From contig NZ_FCNV02000003.1 of the NCBI RefSeq assembly GCF_001544615.1, positions 186,001-250,000 of the forward strand: a stretch of 64,000 nucleotides of DNA, written 5' to 3'. Below the pieces are notes generated by a model. That model saw nothing but the letters and a program-made list of their open reading frames with translations, did not search any database and was not told the DNA's origin. The translations under genes were made by a program, and so were the position numbers. The stretch is from Caballeronia concitans (GTDB lineage: Bacteria; Pseudomonadota; Gammaproteobacteria; Burkholderiales; Burkholderiaceae). Shown here piece after piece: positions 33,801 through 41,516 of this stretch (positions are counted from its first letter, which is position 1; each line of letters starts with the position of its first letter).

Positions 33801-34052
33801 CTGTGACTCGATATGCTCGATGTTATTGACCGTCGTCGTGAGACTGCGCTCGTTGACGGACGTGATGCGATTGGCGATGTCCTCGGCCGACAGGCCCGTG
33901 TAATTCCAGATGATGCTGACGACGGGAATATCGATTTCGGGCAGGACGTCCACTGGCGTCGTCAACAGGACGAAGGGCGTGGCGAGCAGGATCATGATGG
34001 CCATCACGATGAACGTGTAGGGCCGCTTGAGCGCAACGTTGACGATCCACAT
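30876..34052 (-). CDS. RND efflux permease
   Basis: A 1058-residue inner-membrane pump with 12 helices and two large periplasmic loops. It starts MWIVNVALKRPYTFIVMAI, the usual RND opening; a longer in-frame start at 34175 is rejected because the extra 41 residues are not RND-like. Helix 4 carries the proton-relay pair in GILVDDATVTIENIERHL. The sequence lacks the methionine-rich features of CusA metal pumps as far as I can see and looks like the multidrug/aromatic (HAE-1) branch. Substrate unknown. First gene of the operon. Confidence 0.93.
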   Translation of the reverse strand: MWIVNVALKRPYTFIVMAIMILLATPFVLLTTPVDVLPEIDIPVVSIIWNYTGLSAEDIANRITSVNERSLTTTVNNIEHIESQSLPGIAIIKLFLQPTANIQTAIAQTVAVEQAQLRQMPPGATPPLVISYSASSIPVIQLGLSSPKQSEQDLNDTALNFLRPQLVTIPGAAVPYPYGGKTRLISVDLDTRALLAKGLTPTDVVSAVNAQNLILPTGTAKIGPKEYTINMNGSPTTVAGLNDIPVRTVNGATTYLREVAHVRDGFSPQTNIVRQDGRRGVLISVLKNGNASTLSIVNTLQDLLPQARASLPQDLKITALFDQSVFVKAAVQGVVREALIAAALTAAMILLFLGNWRSTCIIAISIPLSILSSLLALHALGQTINIMTLGGLALAVGILVDDATVTIENIERHLHLGTDLHDAILEGAGEIAVPALVSTLCICIVFVPMFFLTGVARYLFVPLAEAVVFAMIASYILSRTLVPTLAMLLMGHAHAPDANKKPNLFARLYRRFDHGFERMRGAYIVILSSLLVRRRLFATLFLGFCVMSAGLVFLLGEDFFPTVDAGDIRMHMRAPTGTRIEETARLADEVEKVVRQVVPQDELATILDNLGLPYSGINLSYSNAGTIGTLDGEIQVALKPDHAPTQNYIDTLRNLLPRRFPGVEFFFQPADIVTQILNFGLPAAIDVQIQGQNQQANFQVASKLMKQIRMIPGNVDTHIQQKLDEPTLNLQMDRTRLQQLNLSASNVAQNVLISLSGSSQTSPGFWFNPRNGVEYNLAVQTPQYQVSSIDELMRTPVSASTSGPTQLLGNLVRLAPQSEFAVVTHYNIRPVIDLFVSVEGRDLGSVARQVNHLVDEARRTLPRGSQIAVRGQVETMRTSFFGLGVGVAMAIVLVYLLIVVNFQSWIDPLIIVSALPAALAGIVWMLFLTGTHLSVPALTGAIMTMGVATANSILMVSFARQRLTAGAPPLTAALEAGASRIRPVLMTAFAMIIGMIPMALGLGEGAEQNAPLGRAVIGGLLFATVSTLFFVPLVFAGIHSRLARKARRNEDAQHNDPS

Positions 34053-34225
34053 TGAGTCGTTCGGAAAATGCGAGGGAAGGGCGCGGCGATGTGTAAGCGG
34101 CGCGCGATGATCGATGAACGCGATGCGGCAATCGTGTTCGGTGACGCTATGGTAGTGGCCGGGCCCCAACGACAATATGACGTGAAAATGGCGCTTTCGT
34201 CATCTAAGGGCGTTTGAAAGAAAAA

Positions 34226-34267
34226 AGAGACATGAGCGGTCGCATCGACGCGATCGCCCGATGCGAC
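34226..34267 (-). terminator. Stem-loop behind the first DUF4148 gene
   Basis: GTCGCATCG (34239-34247) pairs with CGATGCGAC (34259-34267), nine perfect pairs. It lies seven bases past the stop of the leftward DUF4148 gene. On that strand a CTCTTTTTTC run follows 10-20 bases later, so a two-part terminator is plausible. It also separates this gene from the RND operon. Confidence 0.5.
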
Positions 34268-34273
34268 GGCGGT

Positions 34274-34540
34274 TCAGTTCGCGGATGAATCGTCCGTATT
34301 GGCGGGGACGTTGAGAGGCCGGGCCGGACGATAGACGCTCGCGCCGGTATAGATGCCGTCCTTGATATCGAGGAAACTGCCGGGATAGCGCTGGTCGTCC
34401 ACGCCGGGATAGTAGCCGGCGCGTTCGGCGCGAACGAGATCATCGACGACTTGCTGACGCGTGAGACCGCTGGTTTGCGCTGCCGCGACGATGGGCGACA
34501 GCGCAAGAATGGCGGTGGCAATGCGTATGACTGGCTTCAT
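34274..34540 (-). CDS. DUF4148-type exported protein A
   Basis: An 88-residue protein with signal peptide MKPVIRIATAILALSPIVAA (cleavage after AAAQ or nearby). The mature part contains GLTRQQVVDDLVRAERAGYY and YPGSFLDIKDGI, the DUF4148 pattern common in Burkholderiaceae, where these small periplasmic proteins occur in many copies with unknown function. GAGGAG precedes the ATG at 34540. Paralogue of the next gene upstream; the start regions are almost identical. Confidence 0.85.
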   Translation of the reverse strand: MKPVIRIATAILALSPIVAAAQTSGLTRQQVVDDLVRAERAGYYPGVDDQRYPGSFLDIKDGIYTGASVYRPARPLNVPANTDDSSAN

Positions 34541-34662
34541 GGCGGACTCCTCATACCAGGTGATGAAGGAACGCGACTGCGGTGCGCGGCCACGGCATCC
34601 GCGCGCGGCCTTCTTCATTCTAGGCACGCGCCATGAGGTTCGCATGCAAAGCTGCGTCTACG

Positions 34663-34941
34663 TTATTGCGGCGTCTGTCCCGGAGGCGTGGTGGACATCG
34701 TGCGGCCGGACGCCGACGTGCCATCCGGCGATGCGCCATACGCGCTTCCAGACTGGATCTTTTCTTCCGCGGCCTGGATGTTGTTGGGATAGAACGCGTC
34801 GCGCTCGGACGGGTTGTAGCCGGCCTGTTCGACTTGTTTCAACTCTTCCTTGACCTGCGCGCGCGTGAGTCCTTCCTGAGCGACGGCGGCGAGGGGCGAA
34901 GCGATGAATGCGGCGATGGCAATGCGTGTGACTAGCTTCAT
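34663..34941 (-). CDS. DUF4148-type exported protein B
   Basis: A 92-residue protein with signal peptide MKLVTRIAIAAFIASPLAAV. The DUF4148 core GLTRAQVKEELKQVEQAGYN and YPNNIQAAEEKI is followed by a Ser/Thr/Pro-rich tail (ASGRTMSTTPPGQTPQ). Same ribosome site (GAGGAG) and near-identical first codons as the neighbour 122 bases downstream, pointing to a tandem duplication. Function unknown; periplasmic. Confidence 0.87.
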   Translation of the reverse strand: MKLVTRIAIAAFIASPLAAVAQEGLTRAQVKEELKQVEQAGYNPSERDAFYPNNIQAAEEKIQSGSAYGASPDGTSASGRTMSTTPPGQTPQ

Positions 34942-35095
34942 GGCGGACTCCTCATTGCAAGTGATGGGCGATCGCGGCATGCGCGCCAGGATCACGTGCA
35001 AATTCTATTTGTCGGACGGTGACGAGATGCTGGCATCCAGATGGCGCGTCGGTCAGATGAATCGCCGGGCACGTGTCTGAAAGACCGCGCAGCCG

Positions 35096-36490
35096 GTGAT
35101 AGACTCGCCTGCTCATCGGGCCTTGCGCCGCGCTTATATCGACACCGGAATTCATCAATTGCCGTTCAAATTGCCGACCACGGCGACCGCGCCGTTCTGC
35201 CCGTCCGAAGTCAAAGGCTCCGTCATCGTCGCGCCGGGCGCGCCGCTCTGGAAGAAGCTGCTGCAATTCGCGGGGCCGGGCCTGCTCATCTCCATCGGCT
35301 ACATGGACCCCGGCAACTGGGCGACGGATATCGAAGCCGGCTCGCGATACGGCTATGGCTTGCTGTTCGTCGTTCTTTTGTCGAGTCTCGCGGCAATGGT
35401 GCTGCAATGCCTGTCGATGCGCTTGGGCATCGTCACGGGCCGCGATCTCGCGCAGCTTTCGCGCGAACGTTATTCGAAGCCCGTCGCGCATGCGCAATGG
35501 ATGCTCGCGGAGCTTTCGATCATCGCGTGCGATCTCGCCGAAGTGCTCGGCGGCGCGCTCGCGTTTCACTTGCTGTTCGGTTGTTCGCTCATGTGGGGCG
35601 TGGTCTTCACCGCGTTCGACACGCTTATCGTGCTCGGGCTGAAGGGCAAGAATTTCCGCGATCTCGAAGCGATCATGCTCGGGCTCATCGCGACCATCGG
35701 CGTGGGATATGTCGTGGAACTGGCGCTGGTGAAGCCGCATTGGCCCGCGGTGGCGGCGGGGCTCGTGCCGTCCATCGACATGCTGTCGAATCGCGAGCCG
35801 CTCTATCTCGCCATCGGCATTCTCGGCGCCACCGTCATGCCGCATAACCTGTATCTGCATTCGTCGATCGTGCAGACGCGCGTCGTCAATCGCGATGAAA
35901 AAAGCCTTGCGTCCGCGATCAAGCTGTCGCGGCTCGATACCATCGTGTCGCTTCTGCTCGCGCTTTTGATCAACGCGGCCATCCTCATTCTCGCGGCCTC
36001 CGCGTTTCATGCGACGGGGCATACGCAAGTCACCGAAATCGAGGATGCGTACAAGCTGCTCGCGCCGATCGTCGGCACCGGACTCGCCGCGATTCTCTTC
36101 GCGGTGACGCTCTTCGCTTCGGGGCAAAGCTCGACCTTCACCGGCACCATTGCGGGGCAGGTCATCATGGAAGGCTTCTTGCGCCTGAAAATTCCGTGCT
36201 ATCAGCGCCGACTGATCACGCGCGCGCTCGCGCTCGTGCCGGCTGTGATCGGCGTGTATCTGATGGGGAACGGCGCGGTGGGGAAGCTGCTGGTCGCGAG
36301 TCAGGTCGTGCTGAGTTTGCAGCTGCCGCTCGCGCTTTATCCGCTGATTCGCATGACGAGCGATCGCGATTTGATGGGCAGGTTCGCGAACGCCTCGCAT
36401 ACGAAGGCGCTCGCGTGGCTGCTGTTCATCGTGATCAGCGCGGCGAACGTGTGGCTCGTCGTGCAGACCGCGATGGAGTGGTTCGCTTAA
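35096..36490 (+). CDS. mntH: Nramp-family divalent metal transporter
   Basis: A 464-residue, 11-12 helix transporter of the Nramp family. The helix-1 metal motif is in GYMDPGNWATDIEAGSRYGY and the helix-6 motif in MPHNLYLHSSIVQ. It imports Mn2+ or Fe2+ with protons at the inner membrane. The only start in frame before the first helix is GTG 35096 without a good ribosome site, so the true N-terminus may differ. The N-terminal about 55 residues before GPGLLISIG are hydrophilic. It ends seven bases from the convergent motB stop. No MntR or Fur box was recognised. Confidence 0.88.
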   Translation: MIDSPAHRALRRAYIDTGIHQLPFKLPTTATAPFCPSEVKGSVIVAPGAPLWKKLLQFAGPGLLISIGYMDPGNWATDIEAGSRYGYGLLFVVLLSSLAAMVLQCLSMRLGIVTGRDLAQLSRERYSKPVAHAQWMLAELSIIACDLAEVLGGALAFHLLFGCSLMWGVVFTAFDTLIVLGLKGKNFRDLEAIMLGLIATIGVGYVVELALVKPHWPAVAAGLVPSIDMLSNREPLYLAIGILGATVMPHNLYLHSSIVQTRVVNRDEKSLASAIKLSRLDTIVSLLLALLINAAILILAASAFHATGHTQVTEIEDAYKLLAPIVGTGLAAILFAVTLFASGQSSTFTGTIAGQVIMEGFLRLKIPCYQRRLITRALALVPAVIGVYLMGNGAVGKLLVASQVVLSLQLPLALYPLIRMTSDRDLMGRFANASHTKALAWLLFIVISAANVWLVVQTAMEWFA

Positions 36491-36497
36491 GCGCTGC

Positions 36498-37481
36498 TTA
36501 CTTGACCACGCCTACCGCAAGGTTCGATTTCGCCGCGACGGCAGCGGGAATCGCGGTATCGGCGGGCAAGGCCTGATCCGCCGTGGTGCGTCCGCCATCG
36601 CGGAAGAACGCGAGTTCGGCGGCCTTGTTCAGCACGAGAATGCTGATGCGGCGATTCGTCGGCTCGTCGATGACGTTCTTGTTCAGCGGCAGCACGTCGG
36701 CGAGACCGCGCACCTGCAGCACCTTGCTTTCCTTCATGCCGCCCGTGACCAGCGCGCGGCGCGCCGCGTTCGCGCGCTCACTCGACAGTTCCCAGTTCGA
36801 ATAACCGGCCTGACTGCCCGAGTAGGGCACGGCGTCCGTATGGCCCGCAATCGACACGCGATTGTCCACGTCGTTGAGCGATGCGCCGATGTTCGCGAGG
36901 ATCGTCGTCACATAGCTTTCGAGCTTCGAGCTGCCCGATGCGAACATCGGCCGCTTCAGCGAATCGACGATCTCGATGCGCAAGCCTTCGCTCGTGATCG
37001 CGATGCGGATCTGGTCCTTGAACGCACGCAACGCAGGCGTGTTTTCGATGAGCGCGGTCAGCTTCTGCTTCAGTTGTTGCAAGCGCTGCAGGTCTTCGGC
37101 CGCGACGGACGCGCGCGCCACCGAAGGCGGAATGGGCTGCGGCTGGCTCTTGTTGGCTTCGCCCGGACGCGAGCTCGACAAGTCCTTGCCGCCGCCGTCG
37201 ACGATGCTCGTATGCGCCGACGCGCCGCCTTCGTTGCCGAAGAGCGCGGAGAGCGGCGTGTTGAAGTACTGTTCGATGCCTTCCTTGTCGTACTTCGACG
37301 TGGAGCCGAGCAGCCACATCAGAAGGAAGAACGCCATCATCGCGGTGACGAAGTCGGCGTAGGCGATCTTCCATGCACCGCCATGATGCCCGCCGTGGCT
37401 GCCGCCTTTCTTCTTGCGGCGCACGACGACGGTGGGCGCGAGCACCGATTGCAACGGGTCGCGTGAAGGTCTTTCAGCCAT
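36498..37481 (-). CDS. motB: Flagellar motor stator protein MotB
   Basis: A 327-residue protein with a short basic N-terminus (VVRRKKKGGSHGGHHGG), one membrane helix containing the proton-carrying aspartate (IAYADFVTAMMAFFLLMWLL) and a C-terminal OmpA-like peptidoglycan-binding domain (SIAGHTDAVPYSG; NWELSSERANAARRALV). It anchors the MotA/MotB stator to the cell wall. Encoded 30 bases after motA on the same strand. Confidence 0.96.
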   Translation of the reverse strand: MAERPSRDPLQSVLAPTVVVRRKKKGGSHGGHHGGAWKIAYADFVTAMMAFFLLMWLLGSTSKYDKEGIEQYFNTPLSALFGNEGGASAHTSIVDGGGKDLSSSRPGEANKSQPQPIPPSVARASVAAEDLQRLQQLKQKLTALIENTPALRAFKDQIRIAITSEGLRIEIVDSLKRPMFASGSSKLESYVTTILANIGASLNDVDNRVSIAGHTDAVPYSGSQAGYSNWELSSERANAARRALVTGGMKESKVLQVRGLADVLPLNKNVIDEPTNRRISILVLNKAAELAFFRDGGRTTADQALPADTAIPAAVAAKSNLAVGVVK

Positions 37482-37511
37482 GAGCGCTATTCCTTTCGAT
37501 CAACGCGTTCG

Positions 37512-38381
37512 TCAGGCCGACTTCGGCATCTTGGTGGCGCGCACGGCGTCGTCGAGTTCCTGGAAGCTCGGACGATCGGCGGTGAACAGCACCTTGCGGC
37601 CGAACTCGACGGCGATGGTCGGCGCATAGCCGTTCATCGACGCGAGCAGCACCGACTTCACGCACTGGAACGGCTTGGCTTCGGCCGCGCCCTTCGCGTT
37701 GAGCAGGTCCGCAAGCGGGCCGATGAAGCCATACGCGAGCAGAATGCCGAGGAACGTGCCGACGAGCGCGCCCGCGATCATCTCGCCGAGCACGGCGGGC
37801 GCGGCGCCCACGGAACCCATCGTATGCACGACGCCCATCACCGCCGCGACGATGCCGAACGCGGGCAGGCCATCGGCCATCTTCTGAATCGCGTTGGCGG
37901 CAACGGAGCTTTCCGCGTGATGCGTTTCGAGTTCTTCGTCCATCAGGTCCTGCAATTCCAGCGCATTCACGTTGCCTGCGGACATCATGCGCAGATAATC
38001 GACGATGAAGTCGAGCAGGTGATGATCGGCCATCACGTGTTCGTACTTCTGGAAGAGCGGGCTGGCTTCGGGCGCATCGACATCGGCTTCGAGCGCCATC
38101 ATTCCTTCCTTGCGCGCCTTTTGCAGCAGCTCATAAAGCAGCGCGATCAGCGAGAGATATTTCTCTTTGGTATAGCCGCCGCCCTTGAACACTTTGGGCA
38201 GCGCCTGAAGCGTCTTCTTGAGCGTGGCAGTGGGATTCGATACGACGAATGCGCCGATCGCTGCGCCGAAAATACACAGCAATTCAAACGGCTGAACGAG
38301 TGCGGCAAGGTGGCCCCCGACGCCGATGAAACTCCCGATCACCGAGCCGATGACCAGAACCCATCCAATAACGACAAACAT
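37512..38381 (-). CDS. motA: Flagellar motor stator protein MotA
   Basis: A 289-residue, four-helix proton-channel protein (MFVVIGWVLVIGSVIGSFIG; PAFGIVAAVMGVVHTMGSVG; GTFLGILLAYGFIGPLADLL) with a large cytoplasmic loop. It powers flagellar rotation with MotB. The start at 38381 is chosen for GGAG seven bases upstream and agreement with family length; a start at 38465 would add an unrelated 28 residues. The leader contains a 13-bp inverted repeat. Confidence 0.96.
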   Translation of the reverse strand: MFVVIGWVLVIGSVIGSFIGVGGHLAALVQPFELLCIFGAAIGAFVVSNPTATLKKTLQALPKVFKGGGYTKEKYLSLIALLYELLQKARKEGMMALEADVDAPEASPLFQKYEHVMADHHLLDFIVDYLRMMSAGNVNALELQDLMDEELETHHAESSVAANAIQKMADGLPAFGIVAAVMGVVHTMGSVGAAPAVLGEMIAGALVGTFLGILLAYGFIGPLADLLNAKGAAEAKPFQCVKSVLLASMNGYAPTIAVEFGRKVLFTADRPSFQELDDAVRATKMPKSA

Positions 38382-38402
38382 GATTTCTCCGCAAATGTCT
38401 GG

Positions 38403-38454
38403 GCTCTGCGAGCCGTGCGCGCTCGATCGACGAAACACGCACGGCTCGCAAAGC
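38403..38454 (-). other. Long inverted repeat in the motA leader
   Basis: TGCGAGCCGTGCG (38407-38419) and CGCACGGCTCGCA (38438-38450) are perfect complements around 18 bases. With one mismatch the arms extend to GCTCTG.../...CAAAGC. It ends about 22 bases upstream of the motA start codon. There is no T-tract, so it is not a standard terminator. Confidence 0.6.
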
Positions 38455-38565
38455 ATTGTCTGCAATGATGCTGGGCTTTTTAACGGCGCGGTACACGTGA
38501 AGATTTAGGGGCGCTTGCGCAAACATTTCGAACGGCCGTATGACACGGTAAATGTTACGTGGCGA

Positions 38566-38582
38566 ATTACCTTCGAGGTAAT
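38566..38582. promoter_or_regulatory. Possible operator upstream of the XRE regulator
   Basis: ATTACC-TTCGA-GGTAAT is a perfect 6+5+6 dyad, 35 bases before the XRE regulator start and in the region shared with motA. Such symmetry suits an autoregulatory helix-turn-helix protein. No experiment or second copy supports it. Confidence 0.4.
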
Positions 38583-38617
38583 GGATGACACGCGCGCGCT
38601 TCATCTAATATCGGCGC

Positions 38618-39442
38618 ATGGACACACTCTTTAAGCCCACGACGCGGCCCGCGCCCGCCACCGTCGGCACGCTGCTGCGCGAATGGCGTCAGCGCAGGCG
38701 CATGAGCCAGCTCGATCTCGCGGGCATCGCGGACGTATCGACGCGGCACTTGAGCTTCGTCGAATCGGGACGGTCGATGCCGAGCCGCGACATGCTCATC
38801 CGCCTCGCCGAACAACTCGATGTCCCGCTGCGCGAGCGCAACACGCTCTTCGTGGCCGCGGGTTATGCGCCGCTGTATCGCGAACGCGCTCTCGCCGATC
38901 CGCAACTCGATGCAGCGCGCCGCGCCGTCGATCTCGTGCTGAAGGGGCATGAGCCGTATCCCGCGCTGGCCGTCGACCGGCATTGGACGATGATCGCCGC
39001 GAACGCCGCGCTCGGGCCGCTGGTCGCGTCGGCGGATGCGTCGCTGCTCGCGCCGCCGGTGAACGTGCTGCGGCTGTCGATGCATCCGCTGGGACTCGCG
39101 AGCGTCATCGACAACTGGCACGAATGGCGCGCGCATTTGCTCGCGCGCGTGCGGCGTCAGGTCGAAGTATCGGGCGATGCGACGCTCGCCGCGCTGATGA
39201 AGGAACTCGAGGCGTATCCCGCGCCGCCGCATGCCGGGAACGCGCTGCACGGCGAACCCGATGCGGTCATCGTGCCGCTGCGTTTGCGCACGGCACATGG
39301 CGTGCTTTCGTTCTTCAGCACGACGACCGTGTTCGGCACGCCCGTGGATATCACGTTGTCGGAACTGGCGATCGAAGCCTTCTTTCCGGCCGACGATGCC
39401 ACCGCTGCCACGCTACGCGAACTCGCCGCCGCGCGCCGTTGA
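38618..39442 (+). CDS. XRE-family regulator with MmyB-like ligand domain
   Basis: A 274-residue regulator. Residues about 15-75 form a Cro/CI helix-turn-helix (RRRMSQLDLAGIADVSTRHL; SFVESGRSMPSRDMLIRLAE). The remaining 190 residues resemble the MmyB-type ligand-binding domain (VDRHWTMIAANAALGPLV; PVNVLRLSMHPLGLASVIDN; ITLSELAIEAFFPADDAT), proposed to bind fatty-acid-like molecules. No enzyme gene sits next to it. Divergent from motA. A 17-bp dyad 35 bases upstream could be its operator. Confidence 0.88.
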   Translation: MDTLFKPTTRPAPATVGTLLREWRQRRRMSQLDLAGIADVSTRHLSFVESGRSMPSRDMLIRLAEQLDVPLRERNTLFVAAGYAPLYRERALADPQLDAARRAVDLVLKGHEPYPALAVDRHWTMIAANAALGPLVASADASLLAPPVNVLRLSMHPLGLASVIDNWHEWRAHLLARVRRQVEVSGDATLAALMKELEAYPAPPHAGNALHGEPDAVIVPLRLRTAHGVLSFFSTTTVFGTPVDITLSELAIEAFFPADDATAATLRELAAARR

Positions 39443-39550
39443 GGTCAGGCTTACAAAAAGGAACCTGCGGACGCCGCGCGGATCAATAATGGAAACGTTG
39501 CGCGCTCGCGCGCTGACGATATCTTGTCCAACCAACGCGGAAGAGCAGCC

Positions 39551-39823
39551 ATGATTCAAACATTCGAACAGGTGATCGGCGGTGAACGCATGCAGTTCTG
39601 CGCCAGCATCGCGGAAGGCGGCGGGCCGCAACGCGTCATCATCAGCCGCGCGGATTCGGCGGAATCGCTCGTGATCGTCGAGGCCGACGGCATCATCGGC
39701 GCGATCAAGGCGGAAGTGGAAGCGCCCGACACGTTCGTCGCGGACGCGGTGCGCAAGGCGCAGCAGGAAGCGCTGATCGAACGCGCGCTGGAAACAGGCA
39801 CGGTGCAGACGACGAGCCTGTAA
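39551..39823 (+). CDS. Small conserved-type protein of unknown function (90 aa)
   Basis: A 90-residue soluble protein beginning MIQTFEQVIGGERMQFCASI. It has alternating charged and hydrophobic residues (SLVIVEADGIIGAIKAEVEA) and a helical C-terminus (RKAQQEALIERALE). No signal peptide, no membrane helix and one cysteine. Codon use is host-like. The start at 39551 is preferred to an upstream ATG at 39524, although its ribosome site is modest (AAGAG). A strong terminator follows. I do not recognise a family. Confidence 0.6.
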   Translation: MIQTFEQVIGGERMQFCASIAEGGGPQRVIISRADSAESLVIVEADGIIGAIKAEVEAPDTFVADAVRKAQQEALIERALETGTVQTTSL

Positions 39824-39842
39824 CACACGTCATGGTTTGAAT

Positions 39843-39882
39843 AATGCCCGCGCGGTTTCGCACCGCGCGGGCATTGCTTTTT
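39843..39882 (+). terminator. Strong intrinsic terminator
   Basis: AATGCCCGCGCGGT (39843-39856) pairs perfectly with ACCGCGCGGGCATT (39862-39875) around TTCGC, then GCTTTTT. It lies 20 bases after the stop of the 90-aa gene and faces the convergent 55-aa gene. Confidence 0.93.
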
Positions 39883-39898
39883 GCGCGTGCCGCGTGAC

Positions 39899-40066
39899 TT
39901 ACATGCGCGGTTCGCCGTTGTGCGGATCGGCGGGGACCATCGGCGTGGCCGAATCGGGGCCGTCGGGCATATCGGGATCTTCGGTATTCGGCGGGGCGTC
40001 GGGATCGAGCAGCTTGTCCGGGTCCGGCTCGATGTTTTCTTCCGGTGAGCGAGGCATGGTCGACAT
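39899..40066 (-). CDS. 55-aa acidic, proline-rich small protein
   Basis: Encodes 55 residues starting MSTMPRSPEENIEPDPDKLL and ending HNGEPRM, very rich in Asp, Glu and Pro, with no hydrophobic core, hence probably disordered. GGAG lies 11 bases before ATG 40066; an ATG nine bases later is equally possible. Codon use is host-like. It sits between two terminated units and appears monocistronic. Function unknown. Confidence 0.5.
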   Translation of the reverse strand: MSTMPRSPEENIEPDPDKLLDPDAPPNTEDPDMPDGPDSATPMVPADPHNGEPRM

Positions 40067-40214
40067 GATGGCGTGATCTCCGGGAAAGTGACGAAGGCGC
40101 GCGTTCACGCGCTTGGCCTTGGCGCGTGCAACGGGCGTTCCCGGTGCCTGCATGGCAGACAAAAATGGCGCGCTCCGAACCGCGAGCGCGCCATCGATCG
40201 TCGAGCCGCGACGC

Positions 40215-41516
40215 TTATCGCGCAGCCGGCGCTTCCTTGATGAAGAGCGTCGTCAGCGCGCCCACGACACACAACGCGCCGACGTACAGCGCGGGCGCCA
40301 TCGGGCTCGACTTCATCATCAGCGAAACGACGATCGGCGTGAGTCCGCCGAACACCGCATACGCGACGTTGTACGAGAACGAGATGCCCGAGAAGCGCAC
40401 GGCGGGCGGGAAGGACTTGACCATCACGAACGGAATCGCGCCGATCACGCCGACCGTGAAGCCCGTGAACGCATACCACGGCAGCAGCACGGAGGCGTCG
40501 ACCGCGACCTGCCTGAAGAGCGCGTAATACGACACGGCCAGCATGATGCCGCCGATGAAAATGGTCTTGCCCGCGCCGATGCGCCCCGCAATCGCGCCCG
40601 CCAGCACGCAGCCGACGGTCAGGCAAAGCGTCGCCGCGCAGTTCGCGACGAGCACGGTCGCCGGTGCGATACCGAACTGCTTTTGCAGGAGCGTCGGCGT
40701 CATCAGGATCACGACGACGATCGCAGCGGACAGCATCCACGTCAGCAGCATCGACACGATCACGGCGCGGCCATGATCGCGCAGCACGGCCTTCAGCGGA
40801 ATCTCCGCCGCGAGCGACTTGCGCTTTTGCAGTTCCGCGAACACCGGCGTTTCATGCAGCCAGCGGCGCAGATAGACGGAGCACAGCCCGAACACGCCGC
40901 CGAGCAGGAACGGCAGACGCCACGCGAAAGCGGCGACATCGGCGGGGACGAAGCTCTTGTTGATGGCCGTCGCGATCAGCGAGCCGAGCAGGATGCCCGC
41001 CGTGAGGCCGGCCGTCAGCGTGCCGCACGCATAGCCGATATGACGGCTCGGCACGTGCTCCGACACGAACACCCACGCGCCCGGCACTTCGCCGCCGACC
41101 GCCGCGCCCTGCATCACGCGGAACAGCAGCAACAGCACCGGCGCCATCATGCCGATGGACGCATACGTGGGCAGCACGCCCATGAGAAGCGTCGGCACCG
41201 ACATCAGCAGCACGGACAGCGTGAACATGCGCTTGCGTCCGAGCAGGTCGCCGAAGTGCGCCATGATGATGCCGCCCAGCGGCCGCGCAAGATAACCGGC
41301 GGCGAAGATGCCGAAGGTCTGCAATTGCCGCAGCCAGTCGGGAATCGAAGGCGGGAAAAACAGCTGGCCGATGACCGGCGCGAAGAACACGAAAATGATG
41401 AAGTCGTAGAACTCGAGCGCGCCGCCGAGCGCGGCGAGCGTGAGCGTCTTGTAATCGCCGCGCGTGAGCGAGCGGCCGGCGGCGTGCGACGCGCCGTCGA
41501 AAGGTGTTGCCTGCAT
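40215..41516 (-). CDS. MHS-family MFS transporter
   Basis: A 433-residue, 12-helix major facilitator of the metabolite:H+ symporter type. Family signs are ALEFYDFIIFVFFAPVIGQL in helix 1, the loop motif GGIIMAHFGDLLGRKRM and RVMQGAAVGGEVPGAWVFVSEH. Relatives carry citrate, proline/betaine, shikimate or alpha-ketoglutarate; the substrate here cannot be decided. The start at 41516 fits the family N-terminus (MQATPFDG...); an upstream in-frame extension of 82 residues is rejected because it is basic, low in hydrophobicity and unlike the family. Confidence 0.9.
   Translation of the reverse strand: MQATPFDGASHAAGRSLTRGDYKTLTLAALGGALEFYDFIIFVFFAPVIGQLFFPPSIPDWLRQLQTFGIFAAGYLARPLGGIIMAHFGDLLGRKRMFTLSVLLMSVPTLLMGVLPTYASIGMMAPVLLLLFRVMQGAAVGGEVPGAWVFVSEHVPSRHIGYACGTLTAGLTAGILLGSLIATAINKSFVPADVAAFAWRLPFLLGGVFGLCSVYLRRWLHETPVFAELQKRKSLAAEIPLKAVLRDHGRAVIVSMLLTWMLSAAIVVVILMTPTLLQKQFGIAPATVLVANCAATLCLTVGCVLAGAIAGRIGAGKTIFIGGIMLAVSYYALFRQVAVDASVLLPWYAFTGFTVGVIGAIPFVMVKSFPPAVRFSGISFSYNVAYAVFGGLTPIVVSLMMKSSPMAPALYVGALCVVGALTTLFIKEAPAAR

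Noticed and set aside
34053-34175. 41-residue N-terminal extension of the RND permease
   Set aside because: The extra residues (His/Arg-rich) are unlike RND N-termini, whereas MWIVNVALKRP at 34052 matches the normal start exactly.
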